From contig JAHWKN010000008.1 of NCBI GenBank assembly GCA_019347875.1, positions 1-34,647 of the forward strand: a stretch of 34,647 nt of DNA. The letters run 5' to 3'. Below, in pieces: positions 7,086 to 13,111 of the stretch. Source of the DNA: Candidatus Parcubacteria bacterium. GTDB lineage: Bacteria > Patescibacteriota > Saccharimonadia > UBA4664 > JAHWKN01. Below the pieces are notes generated by a model. That model made no database searches. It was not told the origin of the DNA and worked only from the letters and a program-made list of their open reading frames with translations. How positions within the stretch are numbered: position 1 is the first letter of the stretch; each line of letters opens with the position of its first letter. Both the position numbers and the translations under genes were made by a program.

Positions 7086-7104
7086 CCCGGCAAACACCGG
7101 GTTT
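7086..7104. terminator. Terminator-like hairpin between convergent genes
   Basis: CCCGG (7086-7090), 6-nt loop, CCGGG (7097-7101), then TTT. It lies between mutM and the convergent minus-strand gene ending at 7138. Confidence 0.5.
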
Positions 7105-7137
7105 AAGGCCCGTCATATCCACGAACTCTATAGCGGG

Positions 7138-7701
7138 CTACTGTACGGGCGCCATAACCCCTTCAACAATGTGGTCGGCCGGCGCCGGGTTGCCGTCGTT
7201 TGGCTCAAGCGTCAAAACATACAAGTCGAAGGGCCTTAGGTCGCTGTCGGAACGGAAGCTGTTGGAGTAAACGCCGCCCACCTTTTCGGCGCGTCCGGTG
7301 CTAATGAACTTGAAGGGTGAGCGGCGGACGACCCAGCCTTCGTAAAAATCGCCGTTTTTGGGATCTGGCAGGTCAGAAAAGGTAGCCAACAGCGAGTACT
7401 TGCCGTTTTCGAACTTGGCTTTGGCGGTGCCCCCGCCCCGGCCGCCGGTAGAGATACCGCGCACGGCGCCGACGGTTACGTCTTTGAGCGGTCCGCTTAA
7501 CTGGTACCGCGACTGATCGGCCGTTGGCTGCGAGTTTGTATCTGCCTTCGGCTCGAACACGTTGGTAGCAGCTTGGTCGCGTTGGTTAGCGTTGTAGGCC
7601 CGGTAGCCCACCGCCCCCACCACCGCCAGTACGACGGCCACGATTAGTAACTCGAGCACCATTGCTACTCCGCGTTGGTCGGCCGTACTTGTTTGCTTCA
7701 T
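7138..7701 (-). CDS. Membrane-anchored RskA-like (anti-sigma-K C-terminal) domain protein
   Basis: 187 residues. Residues about 13-35 form one transmembrane helix (GVAMVLELLIVAVVLAVVGA), then a Ser/Thr/Gln-rich linker, and from about residue 70 an extracytoplasmic domain. FENGKYSLLATFSDLPDP, then YEGWVVRR and DLYVLTLEPNDGNPAPADHIVEG follow the pattern of the RskA/anti-sigma-K C-terminal domain (LP...YE.W...TLEP..G...P...I..G). The cytoplasmic sigma-binding zinc finger of true anti-sigma factors is absent, so a sensor or simple cell-surface role is possible. The N terminus resembles a prepilin leader, but the Glu is at +6 rather than +5 after the Gly. Divergent from holA. Confidence 0.6.
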   Translation of the reverse strand: MKQTSTADQRGVAMVLELLIVAVVLAVVGAVGYRAYNANQRDQAATNVFEPKADTNSQPTADQSRYQLSGPLKDVTVGAVRGISTGGRGGGTAKAKFENGKYSLLATFSDLPDPKNGDFYEGWVVRRSPFKFISTGRAEKVGGVYSNSFRSDSDLRPFDLYVLTLEPNDGNPAPADHIVEGVMAPVQ

Positions 7702-7802
7702 GGGATTTTCCGCTTAGTTAACTGTAACCGCTACCAACGTATCAACCTACTACCTGACTGTCAATAAGCATAAGCGTAATGTGCGTGTCTTGCGGCTGGC
7801 CG

Positions 7803-7825
7803 CCCGATACCCGATACTTGAGCCA
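7803..7825 (+). promoter_or_regulatory. holA promoter built from heptamer repeats
   Basis: Two exact 7-mers CCCGATA (7803-7809, 7810-7816) precede the gene. GATACT at 7813-7818, formed by the second copy, works as a -10; its expected +1 is 7825, the A of the holA ATG. Confidence 0.5.
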
Positions 7826-8766
7826 TGATCTTTTTCTTTTATGGACCAAACACCTTCGCCGCCAGACGCAAGTTGCAGGAGATGCAAAAAGCTTATATTA
7901 AGAAAACCGGCAGCGATTTCGGGTTGGAGCGGATCGACGGGGCCGCCATTAGCATCAACGAGCTGTCGGCCGCTCTTCAGGCCGCACCCTTTTTGGCTAC
8001 CTCGCGGCTGGTGATAGTGGAGGGGCTGGGAGCCAACAAGGCGGCGGGGGATAAGCTGGCAAAGATGCTCGAGCAGGTGCCAGAGACAACGGTGGCGGTG
8101 TTTTACGAGACCGAGGTGGACCAGCGGACGAGCTACTTTAAAACCATGTCAAAGCAGCCCAGGTCGGTCAAGTTCGATAAACTAAACGCGCCGCAGCTGG
8201 CAGCCTGGATAAAGCGCGAGACCGAAAAGCTGGGAGGCGCGATTGACCGTCCGGCCATAAACTTACTGCTAGAAATCGTGGGCGACGACCAGTGGCGCTT
8301 GGAGCAGGAGATCAACAAGCTGGTTAACTACAGCCCGAGCATCACCCGCCAGAACGTAGAGTTGCTGGTGACGCGCAGCGAAACCCAAAGCATCTTTGCT
8401 TTGGTTGATGCCATATCGGCGGGCAACATCCAAAACGCACTGGTGATATTTCGCGGCTTGATTGCCGAAAGGACCAACGAGATTTACATTCTAACCATGG
8501 TAACCTGGCAGCTGCGCAACCTGCTGCTGGCCAAGACCGCCGGGTCGGTAACACCGCTTGAGCTGGCCAAGCGGGCGGGGCTGTCGCCGTATGTGGCCGG
8601 TAAGGCGCTGGCTAAGCAGCGCGAGTTCAGCGAACAGACGCTGGAGGCGGCCTTTTTGGCCGCCATCGAGACCGACTACGCAATCAAAAGCGGCCAAGGC
8701 AAGCCCGAGCAGCTGGTGGAGAGTTTAATTTACCGGGTGGCGGCCGGGGAGGTTAACAAGGCTTAA
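7825..8766 (+). CDS. holA: DNA polymerase III delta subunit (clamp-loader wrench)
   Basis: 313 residues beginning MIFFFYGPNTFAARRKLQEM, the typical 'F.YG.d.f..r..l' start of HolA. It continues with a degenerate ATPase-like fold without Walker A, ATSRLVIVEGL, a KLAKML...ETTVAVFYE region, the interdomain LAAWIKRE segment, LLLEIVGDDQWRLEQEINKLVNY, and a C-terminal helical collar domain (SIFALVDAISAGNIQNALVIFRGL). Length is close to the usual 320-340. It opens the beta clamp during replisome loading. The ATG has no Shine-Dalgarno and sits exactly at the predicted +1. Convergent with the repeat protein ending at 8830. Confidence 0.9.
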   Translation: MIFFFYGPNTFAARRKLQEMQKAYIKKTGSDFGLERIDGAAISINELSAALQAAPFLATSRLVIVEGLGANKAAGDKLAKMLEQVPETTVAVFYETEVDQRTSYFKTMSKQPRSVKFDKLNAPQLAAWIKRETEKLGGAIDRPAINLLLEIVGDDQWRLEQEINKLVNYSPSITRQNVELLVTRSETQSIFALVDAISAGNIQNALVIFRGLIAERTNEIYILTMVTWQLRNLLLAKTAGSVTPLELAKRAGLSPYVAGKALAKQREFSEQTLEAAFLAAIETDYAIKSGQGKPEQLVESLIYRVAAGEVNKA

Positions 8767-8829
8767 CGGCCTTTTGGTAGTGCAGGGCGGACGCTCAGGT
8801 TCGCTCGGCGCCACTTGCGGCCCTACTTA

Positions 8830-9405
8830 TTACTGCTGCTCCTGCGGCGGCGTATCGACGTGACCGGGCAGCGGGGCATCCTGTTGCTCCTGCGGCGGCG
8901 TATCGACGTGACCGGGCAGCGGGGCATCCTGTTGCTCCTGCGGCGGCGTATCGACGTGACCGGCCAGCGGGGCATCGGGTTGCTCCTGCGGCTTCTGCTC
9001 CCCCTTATCAACGTGACCGGACAACGGCGCATCAGGTTGCTCAGCGGGGCTTGGAGACTCTGGCCCGGCCTCGGCCGCCGGGGCCCGCTTTGGTTCACCG
9101 GTAGCCGCAGCTTCGGCCTCAGCCGTTACTGGGGCGGCGACAACAGGGGCGTACTCCGTTCCGTTGACGGTGATAGGGGGGGACTCCTCGAAACTATCAG
9201 CCGGCTCCGCCGTTGTTACTGGCTCTTCGGTCCGCGCCTCAGGCTGATCGGCCAGTTCAGCCGCTCCAGCTGCACCTACGGCAACAACCGCTCCAGCTGC
9301 TGCCCCGCCGCCGAGAATCCGTTGCCACAGCGGGCGCTTCTTTGGTTTAAGCGGATCGGTGAAAGTAGCTTTCTCTGGTTCTGGACCTGGTCGTTCTCCT
9401 GGCAT
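8830..9405 (-). CDS. Acidic Pro/Glu-rich membrane protein with C-terminal 16-residue repeats
   Basis: 191 residues from the ATG at 9403-9405, chosen because AAGGGG lies just upstream and an upstream in-frame extension has no support. The cytoplasmic start (MPGERPGPEPEKATFTDPLKPKKRP) is followed by a Gly/Ala-rich hydrophobic segment (about residues 46-68, ILGGGAAAGAVVAVGAAGAA). The rest is Glu/Pro/Ala-rich and ends in about four copies of DAPLPGHVDTPPQEQQ, encoded by a 48-bp tandem repeat. No known domain. It looks like a surface stalk or spacer protein whose length can vary by repeat number. It lies 55 nt downstream of the 9461 gene on the same strand. Confidence 0.65.
   Translation of the reverse strand: MPGERPGPEPEKATFTDPLKPKKRPLWQRILGGGAAAGAVVAVGAAGAAELADQPEARTEEPVTTAEPADSFEESPPITVNGTEYAPVVAAPVTAEAEAAATGEPKRAPAAEAGPESPSPAEQPDAPLSGHVDKGEQKPQEQPDAPLAGHVDTPPQEQQDAPLPGHVDTPPQEQQDAPLPGHVDTPPQEQQ
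8833..9038. repeat. 48-bp tandem repeat (about four copies)
   Basis: The string CCTGCGGC recurs at 8841, 8889, 8937 and 8985, an exact 48-bp period. The first three units are nearly identical; the outermost, towards 9038, has diverged. The units are contiguous and code in frame for 16 residues. Confidence 0.9.
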
Positions 9406-9460
9406 GGTTTCCCCTTGTAATATGGTTATGCCTAAATTAAACCAAGTAACGGGATCAGCG

Positions 9461-9667
9461 TCAAGCAGCGTCGGCGCGCTTAACCTCTTCCAGGACCTGT
9501 TCAGCGTCACCAACCAGCGCAACGATTTTGGTTAGCTCGGTTTTAGCCAGCCAGGCGTTACCCGGCTTCATGGCGTAGTTGCGCATGGCTACGACGTGAG
9601 CGGTCAACTCTTCGCATAGCTGCAGGTACTGGGCTCTTAGCTCGTCGCCGGGGTGGGAGGGTTTCAT
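9461..9667 (-). CDS. Small helical protein, unknown function
   Basis: 68 residues (MKPSHPGDELRAQYLQLCEELTAHVVAMRNYAMKPGNAW...). It is predicted to be mostly helical, with two amphipathic helices (LRAQYLQLCEELTAHVVAM and AWLAKTELTKIVALVGDAEQVLEEVKRA) and no signal peptide or zinc ligands. TGaTAAACT (extended -10) at 9683-9675 on the minus strand predicts a +1 one base before its ATG. It is followed on the same strand by the Pro/Glu repeat protein, so they may form a transcript. No family is recognised. Confidence 0.55.
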   Translation of the reverse strand: MKPSHPGDELRAQYLQLCEELTAHVVAMRNYAMKPGNAWLAKTELTKIVALVGDAEQVLEEVKRADAA

Positions 9668-9674
9668 GACTAAC

Positions 9675-9683
9675 AGTTTATCA
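9675..9683 (-). promoter_or_regulatory. Extended -10 promoter of the 9461-9667 gene
   Basis: On the minus strand, TGa at 9683-9681 and TAAACT at 9680-9675; predicted +1 at 9668, one base before the ATG. The same TGnTAAACT arrangement precedes pilM. Confidence 0.6.
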
Positions 9684-9685
9684 GC

Positions 9686-9725
9686 AAAAAAGCTCTGCCG
9701 TTAGCTCGCATAACCAGCGGCACCG
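9686..9725 (-). terminator. Candidate terminator of rpsT
   Basis: In minus-strand reading, TGCCG and CGGCA form a 5-bp stem with a 17-nt loop, followed by AGAGC and a T6 run (9691-9686). It is weak but correctly placed after rpsT. Confidence 0.4.
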
Positions 9726-9743
9726 ACAGGGGAGCTGGGGAGC

Positions 9744-10154
9744 TTACTTGGCCGGGGTCTTTTTAGCCGGCTTCTTGGCGGCTGCCTTAGCGGCCGGCTT
9801 TTTGGAGGCGGTCTTTTTAGCGGTTGCCTTGGCGGTGGCTTTCGAGCCGGCCTTACCGGCGGCCGAGGGCTTCTTGGTAGTGGCCGTACTGCCGGCAACC
9901 TCACTAACTTGCTTACTTAGCCGGGACTTACGCCTGCCCGCGGTGTTTTGGTGCAGGGTGCCTTTTTTGACCGCCCGGTCAAGCTCGCTAACGGCCTGGC
10001 GCAGCGCGGCGGCGGCGGCTTCGGCGTCACCGACCCGAACGGCCTCCAACACCGCCTGCGTGTCGTTTTTAACGGCGCGTTTGACCGCCAGGTTGCGGCT
10101 GCGGCGCTTGGCGGTTTGGCGGACTCTTTTGATGGCGGATTTAATGTTGGGCAT
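9744..10154 (-). CDS. rpsT: 30S ribosomal protein S20 with a histone-H1-like Lys/Ala tail
   Basis: 136 residues from the ATG at 10154 (MPNIKSAIKRVRQTAKRR), the canonical S20 start; the longer upstream frame is not coding. Residues 1-88 match S20 (KSAIKRVRQ, AVKNDTQAV, DRAVKKGTLHQNTAGRRKSRLSK), which binds the 5' domain of 16S rRNA. Residues about 94-136 are a Lys/Ala/Thr tail with repeats of the AAKKPAKK kind, like histone-H1 tails, absent from the usual 85-90 residue S20. TATAAC at 10172-10167 (minus strand) gives a leader of about 6 nt. It may bind RNA or DNA non-specifically through the tail. Confidence 0.95.
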   Translation of the reverse strand: MPNIKSAIKRVRQTAKRRSRNLAVKRAVKNDTQAVLEAVRVGDAEAAAAALRQAVSELDRAVKKGTLHQNTAGRRKSRLSKQVSEVAGSTATTKKPSAAGKAGSKATAKATAKKTASKKPAAKAAAKKPAKKTPAK

Positions 10155-10248
10155 AGAGGCTGTAAAGTTATAGTGACATAAACTCCGGCAGCCGTTGGCC
10201 GCCAGGACTAGAGTAGGACTATAGCGCACATCTGTAGCTTTGTACATA

Positions 10249-10277
10249 TTGACACAAACATTATAAAGTAGCATAGT
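10249..10277 (+). promoter_or_regulatory. Sigma-70-type promoter of the zinc-ribbon gene
   Basis: Perfect TTGACA (10249-10254), 17-nt spacer, CATAGT (10272-10277). Predicted leader about 70 nt ending in AAAGGAG. Confidence 0.6.
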
Positions 10278-10353
10278 GTTAGTTAGAGCTGCGGCTGGTG
10301 TTTTGTGTAGTCGCTTGCTGGAGCGGCCAGATCCTTAGAAAGGAGTGACGGTA

Positions 10354-10689
10354 GTGGCGGTTGTTTGTTTGACGAGCTGTCCGGAGTGCGGCAGGATCGA
10401 GCTTCCACTCAGCGAGGTAACGCTACGCCTTTGCTACAGCGACAGGCAGGCCTCATACGCCTTTCGCTGCAGCTGCTGCAAGCGCGCAACCTCTCTGCCT
10501 GCTAGCGATGCGGTTACCAACGTACTTCTAGCAGCTGGGGCAAGATTCGAGACGTGGCAACTGCCGGCTGAGCTTAAAGAGCCTAAGCCAAACGGTCCGC
10601 CAATCACCTTCGATGACATTCTCCAGTTCCATGAGCGGCTCCAAGATGATCGGTGGCGGGACGATCTTGAACGCCTTAACGGCGGGTAG
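10354..10689 (+). CDS. Zinc-ribbon protein resembling a common Actinobacteria family
   Basis: 111 residues. GTG at 10354 is preferred over GTG 10345 because AGGAG occupies 10341-10345, giving 8-nt spacing. CPEC near the start and CSCC about 28 residues later can form one zinc ribbon. The second half, LLAAGARFETWQLPAELKEP, then PPITFDDILQFHERLQDD, matches my memory of a small protein widespread in Actinobacteria (CPxCG..EL, then LL..G, P.E, P.T.DDLLDF). Biochemical role unknown; ribbon plus acidic helix suggests a nucleic-acid or transcription-related partner. It has a canonical promoter, a 70-nt leader and a perfect 17-bp hairpin after it. Confidence 0.65.
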   Translation: MAVVCLTSCPECGRIELPLSEVTLRLCYSDRQASYAFRCSCCKRATSLPASDAVTNVLLAAGARFETWQLPAELKEPKPNGPPITFDDILQFHERLQDDRWRDDLERLNGG

Positions 10690-10708
10690 CAGATCGATCC
10701 CAGCCACA

Positions 10709-10745
10709 GGTTCCGGCCGGCCCTCAGTGAGGGCCGGCCGGAACC
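10709..10745 (+). terminator. Perfect 17-bp hairpin without U-tract
   Basis: 10709-10725 pairs with 10729-10745 without mismatch (3-nt loop). No T-run follows; an A/C-rich stretch does. Confidence 0.75.
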
Positions 10746-10786
10746 AACCAACCAAGCAATGGTCACAACTCTTACGTTACAATCAC

Positions 10787-10815
10787 TTGACAAAATTAAC
10801 ATTTTCAGGTAAACT
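10787..10815 (+). promoter_or_regulatory. Sigma-70-type promoter of the DHH-like gene
   Basis: TTGACA (10787-10792), 17-nt spacer, TAAACT (10810-10815). A second possible -10, TATAAA, lies at 10875-10880, closer to the GTG at 10896. Confidence 0.65.
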
Positions 10816-10895
10816 TTAATAAATAAGGAAATTTGCTTCACGAGCACGTAAAGCGTTCCGAAAAGGTTTAACGGTATAAATTAGGAACTTCATAG

Positions 10896-11999
10896 GTGGA
10901 CTTAACCCCCAAACAGCAAACTTCCGAGGCCATCCGGCAGGCTGACTCTATTCTGGTGACCACCTCTCAGCGGCCGAGCATCGACCAGGTGACCGCCGTG
11001 GCGTCGCTGGCGATGATCCTGCGTAAGCTTGGCAAGCAGGTGACGGCGGTGGTGAGCGACAACGTGCCGGCCAGCATCGCCTGGCTGGTCGAGGGGCGGC
11101 TTGACGGGAGCCCGGAGGGCCTGCGGGATTTTATTATTCAGCTTGATCTGGGTCGGGCCGAGGTGGATAAGCTTAAATACACCAATCAGGACGGCCGTCT
11201 CAACATTCACGTCACGCCTTTTAGGGGCCGGTTTAGCCAATCGGACGTCAGTTTTAGCTACGGCGAGGCGGTGGCCGGCAACGAGCAGTACGATCTGGTC
11301 ATCGCTCTGGGGGTGACCAGCCGCTCAAAGCTTGATAAGCTGTTTGAACGAAACCGCTCTTTGGGTGATGTGCCGCTGTTAAACCTGGACTTTCATCGCA
11401 TTAACGAAAATTACGGTGCCGTTAACCTGATAGAGCCGAACGCTTCCAGCTTGAGCGAAATGCTGGTGTCGCTGTCTGAATCGCTGCAAACCGGCTTGAT
11501 TGATGAACCGATCGCCACCGCCCTGCTGGCCGGTATTATGGCCTCGACCGACCGCTTTACCGCCAATCACACCACTCCGAAGGCGTTGACGGTGGCCGCA
11601 CAGCTGATGGCGGCCGGCGGCAAGCAGCAGCAAATCGTCAGGTCGTTGTACCGCAAAGACGGTAGTGTTTCTAGAACGGGCGACAGACCCGTCGGCCAAC
11701 CGTCCGGATCCAAGCCCGGATCGGCCCAGCCGCCTTCCAGGCAGCCCGCTGCCCCCGGTCAGCGCCAGGACCGACCGCAAACGCATTCCGCTCATCCGCC
11801 CGAGAGACGTCAGGGCGCCGGTGCCTCTGGCGACAACTCAGCGCCGCCGTCTACCGACTCGCCCAACACCGCCGGCGAGGCGCCCCGCCCGGCCGGCCGG
11901 CCGGAGCAGCAGCCCGGCGGCGACGAAAAGCCGTCTTCAGCAACGTCGCCCGACGGCCAAGCTGACTATCCGGACTTTTTCACCACTTCGGAACCGTAG
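10896..11999 (+). CDS. Degenerate DHH-superfamily protein with a disordered Pro/Gln tail
   Basis: 367 residues from a GTG at 10896. Residues 1-260 follow the NrnA-like DHH phosphoesterase layout: ILVTTSQRPSIDQVTAVASLAMILRKLGKQVTAVV corresponds to the motif that normally reads HxNPDxD, LVIALGV to the second Asp strand, LLNLDFHRINENYGAVNL to the DHH segment, and TALLAGIMASTDRFTANHTTPKAL to the fourth motif. The first His and the D-H-H triad are replaced (SQRPSID; DFHR), so metal-dependent nuclease activity is doubtful. Residues 260-367 are a Pro/Ser/Gln/Gly-rich tail ending YPDFFTTSEP. In CPR, related proteins are annotated as DHH phosphoesterases; here a scaffold or RNA-binding role is possible. 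Confidence 0.65.
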   Translation: MDLTPKQQTSEAIRQADSILVTTSQRPSIDQVTAVASLAMILRKLGKQVTAVVSDNVPASIAWLVEGRLDGSPEGLRDFIIQLDLGRAEVDKLKYTNQDGRLNIHVTPFRGRFSQSDVSFSYGEAVAGNEQYDLVIALGVTSRSKLDKLFERNRSLGDVPLLNLDFHRINENYGAVNLIEPNASSLSEMLVSLSESLQTGLIDEPIATALLAGIMASTDRFTANHTTPKALTVAAQLMAAGGKQQQIVRSLYRKDGSVSRTGDRPVGQPSGSKPGSAQPPSRQPAAPGQRQDRPQTHSAHPPERRQGAGASGDNSAPPSTDSPNTAGEAPRPAGRPEQQPGGDEKPSSATSPDGQADYPDFFTTSEP

Positions 12000-12004
12000 G
12001 GATT

Positions 12005-12048
12005 GCCGCCGGCCGTAGTGGTCTTTTTGAGATTACGGCACCGGCGGG
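12005..12048. terminator. Bidirectional terminator between convergent genes
   Basis: 12006-12012 (CCGCCGG) pairs with 12041-12047 and 12013-12017 (CCGTA) with 12034-12038, with a CA bulge and a T-rich loop. It overlaps the 3' end of the PRC-barrel gene. Confidence 0.6.
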
Positions 12049-12578
12049 CTGATCGGCCGGGGGCTGAGCGCCGGCCGCTTATCCTTAACCGAGGCATCGC
12101 GGACAACGATACCCTGCGGGGTTACCTGGACCACCTGCGAGCGGTCTATGACCAGGTTGTTGAGTAATAGGTTTTTGATGATCGACTGCCTGACGTAGAG
12201 CTTTTGAATCAGGAAACTCTTGACGTTAATGGTGTAATCCTCGACTTTACCGAGCTGATGGCCGGATTCGGTCATGACCGGCGCGCCTTTTGGCTGAAAG
12301 TGCTTGTCGATAACGGCTTTTAGCCGGACGATCTCGCTAACCTCCTCGATGTCCTCAAGTGAGTCGATGACTATGCCCTCCCGGGCCACTTCGCGGATGT
12401 CGCGCGCCAGGATGACGGCGGTGTTCTTTCGCCATGGGCCGGAACCGGACTGGCAGTAAACCGCCACCACTTCGAGCTTATCGGGGTCTATGACCGTCTG
12501 GCCGGCCAAGGCTACCGGCTGGCCGTTGCGCAGGCTTAAGATCGGCAGACCGTCCAGGTGGCTGGCAAGTATGTACAT
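12033..12578 (-). CDS. PRC-barrel domain protein
   Basis: 181 residues, two PRC-barrel-like halves. The first (MYILASHLDGLPILSLRNGQPVALAGQTVIDPDKLEVVAVYC) and second (APVMTESGHQLGKVEDYTINVKSFLIQKLYV) show the family pattern 'L.G.PV.s.d.G..lG.V.D...d.....v..l.v'. These small beta-barrels occur in RimM, in photosynthetic reaction-centre H subunits and in stand-alone proteins of unknown role. No signal or membrane segment; the tail is Pro/Ser-rich. TGaTACACT on the minus strand (12593-12585) predicts a +1 at 12578, exactly the A of the ATG. It is divergent from rpsF, and the two promoters overlap. Confidence 0.75.
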   Translation of the reverse strand: MYILASHLDGLPILSLRNGQPVALAGQTVIDPDKLEVVAVYCQSGSGPWRKNTAVILARDIREVAREGIVIDSLEDIEEVSEIVRLKAVIDKHFQPKGAPVMTESGHQLGKVEDYTINVKSFLIQKLYVRQSIIKNLLLNNLVIDRSQVVQVTPQGIVVRDASVKDKRPALSPRPISPPVP

Positions 12579-12584
12579 GCCTCT

Positions 12585-12593
12585 AGTGTATCA
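12585..12593 (-). promoter_or_regulatory. Extended -10 promoter, leaderless PRC-barrel gene
   Basis: TG at 12593-12592, TACACT at 12590-12585; the +1 expected at 12578 is the start codon. Confidence 0.65.
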
Positions 12594-12594
12594 G

Positions 12595-12623
12595 TTGACG
12601 CTAAGCCAAAAAACGGCTATCAT
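12595..12623 (+). promoter_or_regulatory. Candidate promoter of the rpsF operon
   Basis: TTGACG (12595-12600), 17-nt spacer, TATCAT (12618-12623). It overlaps the divergent PRC-barrel promoter. Confidence 0.45.
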
Positions 12624-12681
12624 GCTGCAAAGATATAAAGTAACCTTTTTGCGCCCCTGCTGAGCTGCCAGCGAGCGAGCC

Positions 12682-12718
12682 GGGCCGCACCCAGCTTCAG
12701 CTTGCAAGTCTGGGTCCC
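12682..12718 (+). promoter_or_regulatory. S6:S18-type leader motif of rpsF
   Basis: GGG (12682-12684) pairs with CCC (12716-12718); a CCGC bulge (12685-12688) sits next to a stem ACCCAG (12689-12694)/CTGGGT (12710-12715), extended by CTT/AAG with one bulged T and an 8-nt loop. A CCG bulge beside a helix is the known recognition feature for S6:S18 in rpsF leaders, mimicking the 16S site. The motif ends 15 nt before the rpsF ATG. Confidence 0.7.
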
Positions 12719-12733
12719 ATAGAAAGGAAAAAC

Positions 12734-13111
12734 ATGAACTTGTATGAACTGGTGGTACTGCTTCACCCTGATCTTGAGATTGATGTCGACGCGCCGGTAG
12801 CCAAGATCGAGAAGCTGGTCGAAAACGCCGGCGGCAAGGTGGTCAAAAGGGACAACTGGGGCAAAAAGCGGCTGGCGTACAAAATTAAAGGGCAAGGTTA
12901 CGCCGTTTATGTCCTGTTCGAGGTCCAGCTTCCGGCGGCCAACGCACGCGGTTTAGAGGGTACCATTTTGCTGACCGAAGAGGTCATGCGCCATCTGCTC
13001 GTGGCCAAGGAGCCGGCCGTCGCCGCCCGGCCGCAGAAGCCCAAGGCCGCCAAGGCAGCGGCCGAGCCGGCAGCCGCGGCCGAGGATAAACAAGGAGAGT
13101 CGAATGGCTAA
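12734..13111 (+). CDS. rpsF: 30S ribosomal protein S6
   Basis: 125 residues. MNLYELVVLLHPDLEIDVDAPVAKIEKLVENAGGKVVKRDNWGKKRLAYKIKGQGYAVYVLFE is a full S6 ferredoxin-like domain (about residues 1-95), which pairs with S18 on the 30S platform. The C-terminal 30 residues are an Ala/Lys/Pro-rich extension. GAAAGGAAAA just before the ATG gives the ribosome-binding site. The 3' end overlaps ssb by 8 bases. The order rpsF-ssb-rpsR is the classical bacterial operon, and the leader motif upstream suggests feedback by S6:S18. Confidence 0.96.
   Translation: MNLYELVVLLHPDLEIDVDAPVAKIEKLVENAGGKVVKRDNWGKKRLAYKIKGQGYAVYVLFEVQLPAANARGLEGTILLTEEVMRHLLVAKEPAVAARPQKPKAAKAAAEPAAAAEDKQGESNG

Noticed and set aside
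8833-9038. CRISPR array
   Set aside because: Units are contiguous with no spacers, and they code in frame for a protein repeat.
8815-9420. Plus-strand 201-residue open frame with Leu/Arg-rich repeats
   Set aside because: It is the antisense shadow of the 48-bp repeat gene, which has a start site, ribosome-binding site and membrane anchor on the minus strand.
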